A stretch of 54,318 nt of DNA from Prevotella sp. (GCA_022771265.1 JALFCG010000081.1:1-54318); one strand, 5' to 3'. Counted from the stretch's first letter, positions 27,870 through 37,460 are shown. Made by a program: numbers and translations. The notes: a model not told the origin generated them from the letters alone.

Positions 27870-27910
27870 AATGTTTTTTATTTTAAAGTTATTGTCAATG
27901 TTTCACCTTA

Positions 27911-29317
27911 TTATATTATATACGACTCAGCCCACAGCAGCAGCAGTCCAGCCGTCCATCCAGCGAGCACCTTGGGTGTGAGGTTTTTCAAGTACCACCC
28001 TACATGCATCCTCTCCATCTTCATCAACGCCAGTCCGCTGGTCGAGGCGAAGCATGTCAGGCATCCGCCCAACGAAGTTGCAAAAGCTAACAGTTTCCAG
28101 TAAATGCCGTTTTGGGCAAAGCACGCCATATAATCGGAGTCAACCCATCTGTCGAGCATAGTCGCATCGACTATTGGGTAGAGCGAGATGTGTGTTATTG
28201 CCACGGTAAACGTGTCAACCACGCCACTGAGCAGCCCTGCAAGTATTCCCATTGCCCACACGTTATGAACGTTGTAGTCAAGCCATTCCGATATTGTGCC
28301 GAAGAATCCCGTCTCGCTGACCACTCCCATAGCGAGCATGATGCCCATAACGAAAAGTATCACCTGCAGGCTTCCATACTGCAACGCCCTCGGAAAGCGC
28401 CTAAGTGCCATCTGTTCCGTATTCATGAGCTTACGATTGAAAATCTCGTTCACCACCCACAACACCGACAACACGCACAGTGCTCCAAGGAAAGGACTGA
28501 GCTTCGTGATGTTGTGGAACGTAGGGATGAACCACAGTCCGCCAATGCCCACGAAGAGCATCGACAGTCGCTGCAGACGGTTAAGGTTAGTGTCATCACC
28601 ACGGTATGGTGTGGCAGGCCATTCCACGTCAAGACGTGCCGGCAAGCTCCTTCCTATAAGCCATGTAGGCAACGCCCAAGCCACTATTGCAGGTAAGGCA
28701 AGCCATGCTGAGAAGTTTGTCGCCGTGACAGCTCCCTCCTCCCAAAGCATCACTCCCGCCGGGTCGCCGATGACAGTCATGCATCCCCCTGCGTTTGCGG
28801 CAAGCACTATTGCCGAGCCGATAAGCATCCTTTGCCTTCGGTTCTGCACTATGCCGTGCATTATGACGAGCATGGTAGTCGTCGTCGTGAGGTTGTCGAG
28901 ATTGGCTGAGATGATGAACGTGGCAATGGTTATTGTCCAAAGAAGCCTCCGGCTGTTTCTCGTCCTGATCCATTCGGTAATGAAGTCAAAACATCCGTTG
29001 TTGTTCAGTATCTCAATTATTGTCATGGTTGCAAGCAGGAACATCACGATGCTCGCAGCCTTTCCCACATATTTCAGGAATATGTCGTCGTAGATGAAAC
29101 ATTTTACCGCTGCACTGTTGGGAGCCTCGCCGGCAAGGAAGTCATAGTACTCTCGCGGATGCTGACTCATGACGAAGTCAGTCCCGTAACAGATATACAA
29201 CACCCACCCCACGGTACCCATGAACATCGCAACTGCCGCTTTGTTAACTTTCGTCAGATGTGTTGTTGCCAGGAGTATGTAGCCTCCAATAAATATAAGT
29301 ACTATCAATAATGTCAT
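27911..29317 (-). CDS. nhaD: Na+/H+ antiporter of the NhaD type
   Basis: A 468-residue membrane protein with about 11-12 helices of the ion-transporter superfamily. Family-like polar motifs inside helices are visible: ISANLDNLTTTTTML (about 125-140), AANAGGCMTVIGDPAGVMLW (about 160-180), LLSGVVDTFTVAITH near 350 and FATSLGGCLTCFASTSG near 415. NhaD exports Na+ (or Li+) in exchange for H+. Related ArsB/DASS permeases share the fold, but the paired NLDN and GDPAG motifs fit NhaD best. A -7 box lies about 20 bases upstream. Confidence 0.87.
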   Translation of the reverse strand: MTLLIVLIFIGGYILLATTHLTKVNKAAVAMFMGTVGWVLYICYGTDFVMSQHPREYYDFLAGEAPNSAAVKCFIYDDIFLKYVGKAASIVMFLLATMTIIEILNNNGCFDFITEWIRTRNSRRLLWTITIATFIISANLDNLTTTTTMLVIMHGIVQNRRQRMLIGSAIVLAANAGGCMTVIGDPAGVMLWEEGAVTATNFSAWLALPAIVAWALPTWLIGRSLPARLDVEWPATPYRGDDTNLNRLQRLSMLFVGIGGLWFIPTFHNITKLSPFLGALCVLSVLWVVNEIFNRKLMNTEQMALRRFPRALQYGSLQVILFVMGIMLAMGVVSETGFFGTISEWLDYNVHNVWAMGILAGLLSGVVDTFTVAITHISLYPIVDATMLDRWVDSDYMACFAQNGIYWKLLAFATSLGGCLTCFASTSGLALMKMERMHVGWYLKNLTPKVLAGWTAGLLLLWAESYII

Positions 29318-29337
29318 TATTCTTGCATTTGCTTTTG

Positions 29338-29345
29338 CAAAGATA
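29338..29345 (-). promoter_or_regulatory. -7 box of nhaD
   Basis: TATCTTTG on the minus strand. The start codon is 20 bases downstream, so the leader is very short. Confidence 0.7.
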
Positions 29346-29440
29346 GTAATCTTTTATGAAAAACATTGCTTTTTTCCAAAAAAAAACACAAAGACTAACC
29401 TTTTTTTCACATTATTGTTGCATAAATGAACAGAATAACG

Positions 29441-29448
29441 TAATTTTG
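29441..29448 (+). promoter_or_regulatory. -7 box of the DUF4923 gene
   Basis: TAATTTTG matches TAnnTTTG. GTTG lies 20 bases upstream. Confidence 0.65.
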
Positions 29449-29477
29449 CAGGACAAAAGAGATAAAACAACAACAAA

Positions 29478-30104
29478 ATGAAAACATCAATCCTTAGGTG
29501 CGCATTAATGTGCCTCATAGCCATAAGCACACAAAACGCCAAAGCCCAAAGCGACCTTGGCAGTATTCTCAACAACGTGCTCGGCAGCAGCACGACAAAC
29601 GGAGTGGTATCGGGACTCACCTCCATCTTCTCCTCTGACAAGCAGGCGACAAAAAACAACCTCGTCGGCACATGGGTCTATGAAGAGCCGGCTATCGTGC
29701 TCACCTCCGACAACGTTCTCACCAACGCGGCGGCAAAAGTAGCGGCAAAGACAGCCGAGAAAAAACTACAGGAACAGATGGACAAGGTTGGAATAAAGAA
29801 GGGCACACTCTCCATGACATTCAAGAGCAACGGCACCTTCACCGAAACCTTCGGCAAGAAGACCTACAGCGGCAAGTGGGCTGTAGAAAACCAAAAGCTC
29901 AAGCTCACCCACACGGTCCGCACCATCACTCTCACCACCCAGGTCGATGGCAATAACCTGATGTTCGTCACTGATGCCAGCAAACTGCTGTCGCTGATGC
30001 AGACCCTCGGCAGCAAGTCAACCAACTCCACAGTCTCCACCGTCACCTCACTTATGAAAAAAGTGAAAGGTATGCAGTGTGGAATCACCTTGGTGAAGAA
30101 ATAA
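29478..30104 (+). CDS. DUF4923-type lipocalin-like exported protein
   Basis: A 208-residue exported protein. It has a signal peptide (cleavage likely after AKA, about residue 23), a small helical N-terminus (SDLGSILNNVLG) and a beta-rich lipocalin-like domain (NLVGTWVYEEPAIVLTS onward). The pattern LVGTWxY, LSMTFKSNGTF and YSGKWAVENQKL is typical of DUF4923 proteins of Bacteroidales. No lipobox Cys is present. Function is unknown. It has its own promoter and no partner gene. Confidence 0.8.
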   Translation: MKTSILRCALMCLIAISTQNAKAQSDLGSILNNVLGSSTTNGVVSGLTSIFSSDKQATKNNLVGTWVYEEPAIVLTSDNVLTNAAAKVAAKTAEKKLQEQMDKVGIKKGTLSMTFKSNGTFTETFGKKTYSGKWAVENQKLKLTHTVRTITLTTQVDGNNLMFVTDASKLLSLMQTLGSKSTNSTVSTVTSLMKKVKGMQCGITLVKK

Positions 30105-30171
30105 GAGTTAAATAAAATTAAATATTCAGGCAATCAACCGCTTGTATCTCCTCATTCTGCGAAAAAAGTAG

Positions 30172-30179
30172 TACCTTTG
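30172..30179 (+). promoter_or_regulatory. -7 box of rpsP
   Basis: TACCTTTG matches the consensus; no good TTTG element is seen at the expected distance. Confidence 0.65.
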
Positions 30180-30184
30180 CACCC

Positions 30185-30203
30185 GCTGTCACGAGATGGC
30201 AGC
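30185..30203 (+). promoter_or_regulatory. Leader hairpin at the predicted 5' end of the rpsP mRNA
   Basis: GCTGTC (30185-30190) pairs with GGCAGC (30198-30203) with one G-U wobble. It begins right at the expected transcription start, about 40 bases before the S16 start codon. It could stabilise the 5' end or act as an autoregulatory site. Confidence 0.4.
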
Positions 30204-30241
30204 ACATAATTCAAACTTACAAATAAAAACATTAAACAAAA

Positions 30242-30769
30242 ATGGCAACAAGAATCAGATTACAGCGCGGCGGCCGTAAAGGCTATGCTTTCTACAGCAT
30301 CGTTATCGCCGACGCACGAGCACCACGTGATGGTAGATTTACTGAGAAAATTGGTACTTACAACCCTAACACCAATCCAGCCACAGTAGATTTGAATTTC
30401 GACCGTGCCCTCTACTGGGTAGAGTGCGGCGCACAGCCAACCGACACCGTACGCAACATCCTCGGCGGCGAAGGCGTTTACCTTATGAAGCACCTCCGCG
30501 GCGGTGTGAAGAAAGGCGCATTCGACGAGGCTGCAGCACAGAAGCGTTTCGACGCATGGAAGGCTGACAAGCAGAAGGGACTCGATGCTGTTCGCGAAAG
30601 CGAGGCAAAGGCAAAGAAGGAAGCTATTGCAAAGGAGCTTGAGGCAGAGAAGAAAATCAATGCCGAGATAGCAAAGAAGGTAGCTGAGAAGAAGTCTGCA
30701 GCAGCTGCAGCAAAGGCAGAGGCTGAAGCAGAGGCAACAGCTACTGAGGAAGCTCCAGCTGAAGCATAA
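30242..30769 (+). CDS. rpsP: 30S ribosomal protein S16 with long C-terminal extension
   Basis: The first about 90 residues ([18 protein letters not shown] through [15 protein letters not shown]) are a standard S16. A further about 85 residues form a highly charged Ala/Lys/Glu-rich helix, ending in ATEEAPAEA; the E. coli protein stops at 82. Such extensions are seen in Bacteroidota S16, and their role on the ribosome is unknown. The start follows AAACAAAA rather than a Shine-Dalgarno site. A terminator follows after 37 bases, so rpsP is alone rather than with rimM/trmD/rplS. Confidence 0.96.
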   Translation: MATRIRLQRGGRKGYAFYSIVIADARAPRDGRFTEKIGTYNPNTNPATVDLNFDRALYWVECGAQPTDTVRNILGGEGVYLMKHLRGGVKKGAFDEAAAQKRFDAWKADKQKGLDAVRESEAKAKKEAIAKELEAEKKINAEIAKKVAEKKSAAAAAKAEAEAEATATEEAPAEA

Positions 30770-30806
30770 ATCATCACTTCCCATCTTGTTTATTAGACAA
30801 AAAAGT

Positions 30807-30846
30807 AAAAGTACAGAAGCCAAACGCGGCCTCTGTACTTTTTTTC
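30807..30846 (+). terminator. Terminator of rpsP
   Basis: AAAAGTACAG (30807-30816) pairs with CTGTACTTTT (30833-30842), with a further GCC/GGC pairing inside, followed by T-rich sequence. Confidence 0.88.
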
Positions 30847-30888
30847 TTACTGCACTTTCCTATCCATGTAATGTTGGGATAAGATAAA

Positions 30889-30915
30889 AGAGTGTGGGCG
30901 GGATGCCCACACTCT
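30889..30915 (-). terminator. Terminator of the S9 peptidase gene
   Basis: Perfect 11-bp stem (30889-30899 with 30905-30915); on the minus strand TTTTATCTT follows. It starts nine bases past the stop codon. Confidence 0.82.
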
Positions 30916-30923
30916 AGGATATT

Positions 30924-33365
30924 TTAGAGTTTCTTCGGTGAATAAACAGCGTTCCACCAGGAGTCGTCGTTTTTAAGATAGCGCTGGAACCATGCGAGTA
31001 TAGTGTTAATCCACTTTGTTCGCTTTACTGGCTCCATAATGCCATGGTCCTCACCCTCAACCTCTACGAAGGCTGTTGGAACGCCTAACAGGCGGAGGGC
31101 GGTGTACATCTGTATCGACTCGCCTACAGGCACGTTGTGGTCGGCGGTGCCATGGGTGAAGAGGATTGGCTTCTTGATCTTGTCGGCATTGAACAATGGC
31201 GACCTGTCAACGAAGAGGTCCTTACGAGTCCATGGATAGCTGTTGGCAGCCGAGGTCTCGCTATAGCTGTAACCCCAGTATCCCTCACCCCAATAGCTTG
31301 TGTGGTCGCTGATGCCGGCATGTGACACGCCACATGCGAAAGGATTGTCCTTGGTCATCATCCACTGGGTCATGAATCCTCCGTAGGAAGCTGACACACA
31401 ACCTATGTGGTCGGCATCACACTGCGGCACATCTTTCACAAACTGTCGTGTGGCATCGATGATGTCCTGAGCCACGCCTTCTCCCATGGTGTTGACATGG
31501 CGCGAAGCCCATTCCTGTCCGAAGCCCGAGGCACCTGACGGGTTCACAGAGAAGACGATGTAGCCAAGCGCGTTCCAATAGTGGGCAGGATAGTGTGTGC
31601 CGTTGCCGAAACGTCGCGACGTTGGCGAGCAGCCTCCGTAGTAGTTGACGATGACAGGGTATTTCTTTTCAGGGTCGAAGTCGGCAGGCAGGTTGTAGAA
31701 ACCGGTCACGCGATAGCCACGTGAGGTCATGAAACTCCATGGCTTCACCGTACCGAGCTTAATGTGCTGATACATCTCCTTGTTTGGTGCCAGTACGAGC
31801 TGTGCCTTTGGAGCCTTTGCCGGCGAGGTGATGTTATAGATTTCGTAAGGCACGCACATGGAGCATCCGTGTACCATGATGTTACCTCCCGTCTTGGCTA
31901 TGCTCATTCCGCTGAGCACCTCCATCGGCTGACGTACAATAGTTGAGCGGAGTGTCTTTGGGTCGAGACGATAGAGACTGACGCTGTCACCATTCTGAGC
32001 CGTATAGTACACACACTTTTCGGCAAAGGAGTAGTCGATTGACTCAATGCTTGTGGCATCGTCGGCTGTAAGCGGAGTAACCTTCAGCGACGGAGTGTCC
32101 ATAAGATAGAGGTGATAGTCATACATGCTCGGAGTGCGTCCTTCGGGCACTCGGTTGCCTATACTTCCGAACGCTTCGGGACTTGCCTTAAAGACAATCT
32201 TGTCCTTAGAGCCTGCATACATGGCACTTCCTATAAACCCGTCTTTTTCCACGAGAAGGCGTTTCTCCATCGTCGTGAGGTCGAGGTCATAATAGGTAGA
32301 ACGAGTTGTCGGACGACGGGTGAGCGAGTCGGTGGCGACAGCGAAGAGCAGGTTCTTGCCGTCGGGGGTGATGTCGCTTACATAGACCACATGATAGGAA
32401 TAGGTCAACGGTTGCACCATGCCCGTGGCGAAGTCGAAGCGGGACAGCTGGTAGCGGTTGCGCCAACCCGGCTGGCGGTCGTCGGGATGCACTATCTCAT
32501 AAACGCCGTTTTCCTTCTTCGGTCCCTCCTTGGTAGTGGTGAGTATGGCAAAGTCCTCTGTCGGCGAGATGAAGAAATTGTCAGAAGGGATGTCGTCAAC
32601 AAGCATCTCAACCCTGCCTGTGGCAGGGTCGGCAGTCATGACATGTCTCTTTCCGCCTTCATGGTCAACATAGTAATAGCGGTCGGACGATGGCATCCAC
32701 TGAGCGCGTTGGTTGATGACACGTCGGATGCCTGTCTTCAGGTCAACGAGGAGCGACTCGCCCTTGGTTTTGTTGGTGGCGTCAATCCATCGGTAGCCCA
32801 CGAGAGCCCACCTGCCCGACGGGGAAAGTACAGCCTGTGAGGTGACCTTCGTGCCGAGCACATCGGTCATGGTAAAGCGGCGTTTGCCGTCGTCGGTCAT
32901 CGTCACTCCTGTTGCAGGTATTGCGAGTGAGATGCCTGTGCTGTCGGCAATGAACTTCACAGCGATGCTGTGGTAGCCTGGCTGTAGCCTGAGAGATCCC
33001 GAAGCCTCGCGTCCGTCGGCATACACCTTATACTTCTTTGCACCCTTGACAGTCAACGCCACTCCATTAAGATATTTTTCCACGTTGATGTCAAAGCTGA
33101 CAAGATGAAGCATTGCCGTATCGAGTTTCAGGTCCTTCAGGGCAGTAAGAGCCTTGCCCTCTGTAAGCCTTAACGAAATCGGCGTATTGACTGCGGTATT
33201 TGCAGAATAGCGCGACTGTGTGTTGTCGATACTGTCGAGCACAACGGGTTGCTGCACCTTAAACGGACCGGCATGTCTCACGTGGCTCACCACGGTGTCG
33301 GCCGCATAGCTTGTCGTGGCTATTGCCAATGGCAAGACGAAGAATGACAAATGTTTCAAATTCAT
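30924..33365 (-). CDS. S9 family serine peptidase (dipeptidyl-peptidase IV-like), exported
   Basis: An 813-residue exported enzyme. It has a signal peptide (about residues 1-21), an N-terminal beta-propeller (roughly 140-560) and a C-terminal alpha/beta hydrolase domain. The catalytic triad is visible: Ser at about 657 in SASYGGF, Asp at about 740 in HGTADHNVP and His at about 772 in GEDHGI. Family members cleave dipeptides or acyl-amino acids from peptides in the periplasm, supporting amino-acid acquisition. Proline specificity cannot be confirmed from sequence. It lies 33 bases downstream of the glycosyltransferase, with no consensus promoter in the gap. Confidence 0.9.
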   Translation of the reverse strand: MNLKHLSFFVLPLAIATTSYAADTVVSHVRHAGPFKVQQPVVLDSIDNTQSRYSANTAVNTPISLRLTEGKALTALKDLKLDTAMLHLVSFDINVEKYLNGVALTVKGAKKYKVYADGREASGSLRLQPGYHSIAVKFIADSTGISLAIPATGVTMTDDGKRRFTMTDVLGTKVTSQAVLSPSGRWALVGYRWIDATNKTKGESLLVDLKTGIRRVINQRAQWMPSSDRYYYVDHEGGKRHVMTADPATGRVEMLVDDIPSDNFFISPTEDFAILTTTKEGPKKENGVYEIVHPDDRQPGWRNRYQLSRFDFATGMVQPLTYSYHVVYVSDITPDGKNLLFAVATDSLTRRPTTRSTYYDLDLTTMEKRLLVEKDGFIGSAMYAGSKDKIVFKASPEAFGSIGNRVPEGRTPSMYDYHLYLMDTPSLKVTPLTADDATSIESIDYSFAEKCVYYTAQNGDSVSLYRLDPKTLRSTIVRQPMEVLSGMSIAKTGGNIMVHGCSMCVPYEIYNITSPAKAPKAQLVLAPNKEMYQHIKLGTVKPWSFMTSRGYRVTGFYNLPADFDPEKKYPVIVNYYGGCSPTSRRFGNGTHYPAHYWNALGYIVFSVNPSGASGFGQEWASRHVNTMGEGVAQDIIDATRQFVKDVPQCDADHIGCVSASYGGFMTQWMMTKDNPFACGVSHAGISDHTSYWGEGYWGYSYSETSAANSYPWTRKDLFVDRSPLFNADKIKKPILFTHGTADHNVPVGESIQMYTALRLLGVPTAFVEVEGEDHGIMEPVKRTKWINTILAWFQRYLKNDDSWWNAVYSPKKL

Positions 33366-33398
33366 AATGACTATTGTTATTATTATAATTATCGGCTA

Positions 33399-34382
33399 TT
33401 ATCTTATCTTTTTCCACGATGCCAACGGAAGTGTCAGCAACAGTATGTTTCGCCCTACCGACGACTTCACCAAGCGTGAAAACATCAAGTAGCGCTTTGT
33501 GTAAGCCTTTTCAGGAAGAGGGAAAAGTCCCTCACGCTCAAGCGATTCAATACGTTCGTTAAGGTGATGCTTCGAGCGGGTTACTACTATCACGTCGTGA
33601 AGATAGTCCATCGTAAGCTGTGCCACACGCCGCTGCATTGCCTGACGTTCCTCATAAGGAAGGGTGTCGGCACGGCGATGAAGGCGCTTGATGACAGTCT
33701 CCGTGTCGTCGAGTCGCTTTAGTTTCCATCGGTTGTCCTTATCTGCTACAGTCATTGTCGTGTGGTTATTTCGGCAATAGGCATCTACCTGCACCCTGAA
33801 GAGCGACTCGCACCTTAGTACGAGTTGCGGGGTGAACTCCTCGTCCTCATGAACGATGTCTGACGGGAAACGCAGGTTATGTAAAATGTCGCGACGGAAC
33901 ACATATCCACATGCCATGCCGCGCATGCTGTTGTTACGCATGAATTCGGCTCCTGAGAGCGGGCGTTCGTCAGTCGTGGCTACGGTCACCGACTCCTTGG
34001 ATTTGGCTGTATGGTTGAACATGACCATGTCGGGACTCTTATATCTGACGATGTCGAGACAATGCTCATAGGCAGCTTTCACGAGCGTGTCGCCGGCATC
34101 CACAAACTGCAGGTACTGTCCTGTTGCAAGTGCAATTCCCGTATTGCGTGCCGCTCCAGTTCCTCCGTATGGCATTCGTATGTAGATTATGTTGTCGGCC
34201 AAAGGCATCAGTTCGTTCATCGGACACATGTCCGACCCGTCATCGACAACGACTATTTGCCTTTCGACGTTGCTGAGAGAGAGCTCAAGAATGTTTCCGA
34301 TGGTCTCTTCGATCATCGTTGCCGTATGGTTGTGACAAGTGACGACAAAGGTCACGATGGGCGTTGTATGTTTATTGTCCAT
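33399..34382 (-). CDS. Family 2 glycosyltransferase
   Basis: A 327-residue GT-A fold enzyme. The N-terminal strand PIVTFVVTCHNH, nucleotide-sugar Asp in VVVDDGSD (about residue 55) and FVDAGDTL, a variant of the DxD region (about 100), fit GT2. Then comes a helical C-terminus with a basic end. There is no membrane domain. I used ATG 34382; an in-frame TTG/GTG-type extension to 34448 would run through the promoter. Substrate is unknown; the adjacent divergent flippase suggests capsule, O-antigen or exopolysaccharide synthesis. Confidence 0.87.
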   Translation of the reverse strand: MDNKHTTPIVTFVVTCHNHTATMIEETIGNILELSLSNVERQIVVVDDGSDMCPMNELMPLADNIIYIRMPYGGTGAARNTGIALATGQYLQFVDAGDTLVKAAYEHCLDIVRYKSPDMVMFNHTAKSKESVTVATTDERPLSGAEFMRNNSMRGMACGYVFRRDILHNLRFPSDIVHEDEEFTPQLVLRCESLFRVQVDAYCRNNHTTMTVADKDNRWKLKRLDDTETVIKRLHRRADTLPYEERQAMQRRVAQLTMDYLHDVIVVTRSKHHLNERIESLEREGLFPLPEKAYTKRYLMFSRLVKSSVGRNILLLTLPLASWKKIR

Positions 34383-34415
34383 TGCAATTATTGATAAAAT
34401 AACGTGTATGCAGTG

Positions 34416-34423
34416 CAAAGTTA
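34416..34423 (-). promoter_or_regulatory. -7 box of the glycosyltransferase gene
   Basis: TAACTTTG on the minus strand, 34 bases upstream of the start codon. Confidence 0.65.
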
Positions 34424-34511
34424 CATTTTTTTTGCGAAACAACACCACAACAGTGCTTTTTTCCTAACATTAATTATAATAATTGTGGAAAAAAAACGTT
34501 TTTTCTATCGT

Positions 34512-35882
34512 ATGACAGAAAAACGCTCATCGACAAACAGCTACAGCCACATCCTGAAATATACAGGTCTGTTTGGTTTTGTGCAGATGCTCAACATTGT
34601 TGTTGGCATCGTGCGCAACAAGTGTGTAGCCGTTATTCTCGGCCCTGAGGGCATGGGACTTATCACCCTTCTCAGCACCTCGATGAACTTCGTGGCACAA
34701 GCCACTGGGCTTGGAATCCCTTTCAGTTCCATCAAGCGTATTTCCGAACTCTTCGACAGCGGTGATGCCACTGCCCTCAACCGGCATGTCAGCACTGTCA
34801 GGTCGTGGAGTCTCCTTGCTGCTGTCATTGGCCTGTTGGCTTGCGTCGCTCTCGGTCCGCTGCTCAACAAGCTGTCGTTCTCATGTGGTGACCACACGCT
34901 CCACTTCATCCTCCTCGCGCCGGCGGTGGCAATGACGGCAATAGCAGGTGGCGAACTATCCATACTGAAAGGAACGCGGAGGATGAAAGAACTTGCCGTA
35001 GTGCAAATAGCGACAACCCTCCTGTCGTTATTGGTATCCGTTCCGCTATACTACGTTTTCAACGTAAAAGCCATCGTCCCCGTAATATCACTTATGGCAA
35101 TGGTCAACCTCCTTCCTGCACTTGTGGTGTCACTTCGCCACTATCCTTATAGTCTCAGGCACTTCTCGTCAGCCATTGGCGAAGGGAGACAGATGGTCGG
35201 CATGGGAGTGGCTTTTACCATTGCGGCTGCGTTCACCAGCGGAGGGGAAATGGCGGCAAGGTCATTGCTCAGCCAGTTCTCCGACCTTCACACCGTAGGA
35301 CTGTTCAACGCCGCCTGCATGATTACGTTCACTTATTCAGCCCTTGCGTTCTCGGCAATGGAGAGTGACTATTTCCCCAGACTTTCCGCAGCCAGCCACG
35401 ACGACGTTCAGATGCTGACAATCGTCAACCGGCAAGTGGAAGTGTCGCTGATGATTATATCGCCGATGACCTGCCTCCTTGTCATCCTGCTTCCTGTGGC
35501 GATGCCTTTGCTGTTCAGCCAGCAGTTTGTGCCAGTGGTCACCATGGCACAAACGACGACTCTCGCCCTTCTGTTCAAGGCTGTTTCACTGCCATTGGCA
35601 TATATAAACCTTGCGAAGGGCAATTCCCGTTTGTACCTTGCCTTTGAGGCGGCTTATGCCTTGGCTTACGTCGTCGCCATTTGCCATGCCTTCCTCTTCG
35701 GAGGACTGACGGCAGTAGGCTGGGCAATAGTAGCCGTCCACGCCTTGGAGGCTGCAGCTCTTTACATCTATGCCAACCGCCGTTTCCACTTTGTTCTCTC
35801 CCGTGGTTCCGTTGTATTACTTGCCATAATCATTCCCTGCCTTGCAGTTGCTTACTTTGTCGCCACAAGTCCAATCGGCTAA
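34512..35882 (+). CDS. Wzx-type polysaccharide flippase
   Basis: A 456-residue membrane protein with about 12-14 helices and the LPS/O-antigen translocase layout (KYTGLFGFVQMLNIVVGIVRNK at the first helix, VILGPEGMGLITLL next). It would flip lipid-linked oligosaccharides across the inner membrane. I chose ATG 34512 (MTEKRSS); the upstream in-frame ATG 34404 would lie in the promoter region of the divergent glycosyltransferase. No TAnnTTTG box is visible upstream, so its promoter is undefined. No polymerase or priming transferase is adjacent, so it is a small orphan locus with the glycosyltransferase. Confidence 0.87.
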   Translation: MTEKRSSTNSYSHILKYTGLFGFVQMLNIVVGIVRNKCVAVILGPEGMGLITLLSTSMNFVAQATGLGIPFSSIKRISELFDSGDATALNRHVSTVRSWSLLAAVIGLLACVALGPLLNKLSFSCGDHTLHFILLAPAVAMTAIAGGELSILKGTRRMKELAVVQIATTLLSLLVSVPLYYVFNVKAIVPVISLMAMVNLLPALVVSLRHYPYSLRHFSSAIGEGRQMVGMGVAFTIAAAFTSGGEMAARSLLSQFSDLHTVGLFNAACMITFTYSALAFSAMESDYFPRLSAASHDDVQMLTIVNRQVEVSLMIISPMTCLLVILLPVAMPLLFSQQFVPVVTMAQTTTLALLFKAVSLPLAYINLAKGNSRLYLAFEAAYALAYVVAICHAFLFGGLTAVGWAIVAVHALEAAALYIYANRRFHFVLSRGSVVLLAIIIPCLAVAYFVATSPIG

Positions 35883-35906
35883 ACGTAAACCTTTACGTCA
35901 TTTTTT
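35883..35906 (+). terminator. Terminator of the flippase gene
   Basis: ACGTAAA (35883-35889) pairs with TTTACGT (35892-35898), probably with the inner pairs open to form the loop, followed by CATTTTTT. It starts at the stop codon. Confidence 0.65.
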
Positions 35907-35941
35907 ACCAAAAAAAGTTGGCGTTATTGCAAAATATTATG

Positions 35942-35949
35942 TACTTTTG
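35942..35949 (+). promoter_or_regulatory. -7 box of uxaB
   Basis: TACTTTTG matches the consensus, with GTTG about 21 bases upstream. Confidence 0.7.
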
Positions 35950-35987
35950 CATCGAAAATCAGAAAACAATAAAACAACATCAATAAT

Positions 35988-37427
35988 ATGAAACCATTAA
36001 ACAAAGTATTTGCTCCTAAGAGCGTGATGCCTGAAAAGGTCATTCAGTTTGGCGAGGGTAACTTCCTCCGCGCGTTTGTAGATTGGATTATCTGGAACAT
36101 GAACCAGAAAACCGACTTCAACGGGTCGGTGGTCGTAGTACAGCCAATAGAAAAAGGTATGGTGGATTGGCTCAACGCACAGGACTGCCTCTACCACGTT
36201 AACCTACAGGGACGCGAGAACGGCAAACCGGTGAACACCCTTGAGCGCATCGACGTCATCAGCCGCGCTCTCAACCCATACACCCAAAACGCTGCTTTCA
36301 TGGCACTTGCCGACCAGCCAGAGATACGCTTCGTCATCTCCAACACCACAGAGGCAGGCATCGCCTTCGACCCCTCTTGCAAACTTGACGACGCTCCAGC
36401 CTCATCATATCCCGGCAAGCTCGTCCAGCTGCTTTACCGCCGTTGGCAGACCTTCAACGGCGACCCGACGAAGGGTCTCATCATCTTCCCTTGCGAGCTC
36501 ATCTTCCTCAACGGACATGTCCTGAAGGACTGCATCGAAAAATACATCGAGCTTTGGCAGCTGCCTGCAGAATTCAAGCAGTGGGTTGACAACAGCTGCG
36601 GAGTATATGCCACTCTCGTTGACCGCATCGTACCAGGATTCCCACGCAAGGAGATTGCTCAGATACAGGAAAAAATCAGCTATCGCGACAACCTCGTCGT
36701 ACAGGCAGAGACCTTCCACCTTTGGGTGATTGAAGCCCCGAAGGAAGTGGCAAAGGAGTTCCCTGCTGACAAGGCTGGCCTCCACGTGCTCTTCGTGCCG
36801 TCGGAAGAACCTTACCACAAGCGCAAGGTGACCCTGCTCAACGGCCCGCACACCGTGCTTTCACCAGTGGCGTTCCTCAGCGGAGTGAACATCGTGCGTG
36901 ACGCGTGCAACCATGAGGTAATCTCAAAGTACATTCACAAGGTACAGTTTGAGGAACTCATGCAGACACTCGACCTGCCGATGGAAGAACTGGAGAAGTT
37001 TGCAAGCGACGTGCTCGAACGATTCGACAATCCATACGTTGACCACCAGGTGACAAGCATCATGCTGAACTCGTTCCCGAAGTTCTGCGCACGCGACCTG
37101 CCAGGAGTGAAGACCTACCTCGAAAGAAAGGGCGAACTGCCAAAGGGACTTGTATTCGGTCTCGCTGCCATCATCACCTATTACAAGGGCGGCAAACGAG
37201 AGGACGGCGTAGAGATTGTTCCTAACGACGCTCAGGACATCATGGACCTGCTCAAGGAGCTTTGGGCAACTGGCGACACCCAGAAGGTGGCCGACGGTGT
37301 GCTCGGCGCTACAAGCATCTGGAGCGAGGACCTCAACAAGGTCGAAGGTCTCAACACAATGGTTAAGCAGTATCTCGACCTCATCCAGTCAAAGGGAATG
37401 CTTGAGGCCGTAAAGACCATTCTCTAA
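35988..37427 (+). CDS. uxaB: Tagaturonate reductase (altronate oxidoreductase)
   Basis: Reduces D-tagaturonate to D-altronate with NADH in galacturonate (pectin) breakdown. The 479-residue product belongs to the mannitol dehydrogenase family: N-terminal nucleotide-binding region (VIQFGEGNFLRAFVDWII), NTTEAGIAFD near 120, and the catalytic Lys/Asn/His region (EPYHKRKVTLLNGPHTVLSPVAF; in this family K-x4-N-x2-H) near 285. Length matches UxaB. Fructuronate reductase (UxuB) is the main alternative; the NTTEAG motif favours UxaB. No uxaA, uxaC or kdgK lies next to it. Confidence 0.9.
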   Translation: MKPLNKVFAPKSVMPEKVIQFGEGNFLRAFVDWIIWNMNQKTDFNGSVVVVQPIEKGMVDWLNAQDCLYHVNLQGRENGKPVNTLERIDVISRALNPYTQNAAFMALADQPEIRFVISNTTEAGIAFDPSCKLDDAPASSYPGKLVQLLYRRWQTFNGDPTKGLIIFPCELIFLNGHVLKDCIEKYIELWQLPAEFKQWVDNSCGVYATLVDRIVPGFPRKEIAQIQEKISYRDNLVVQAETFHLWVIEAPKEVAKEFPADKAGLHVLFVPSEEPYHKRKVTLLNGPHTVLSPVAFLSGVNIVRDACNHEVISKYIHKVQFEELMQTLDLPMEELEKFASDVLERFDNPYVDHQVTSIMLNSFPKFCARDLPGVKTYLERKGELPKGLVFGLAAIITYYKGGKREDGVEIVPNDAQDIMDLLKELWATGDTQKVADGVLGATSIWSEDLNKVEGLNTMVKQYLDLIQSKGMLEAVKTIL

Positions 37428-37460
37428 TAGCAATTTTGATTGTTTTACATAACTTTATTA

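Noticed and set aside
34404..34511. N-terminal extension of the flippase to the ATG at 34404
   Set aside because: The extra 36 residues are read from the promoter region of the divergent glycosyltransferase and do not look like flippase sequence. ATG 34512 gives the usual family N-terminus.
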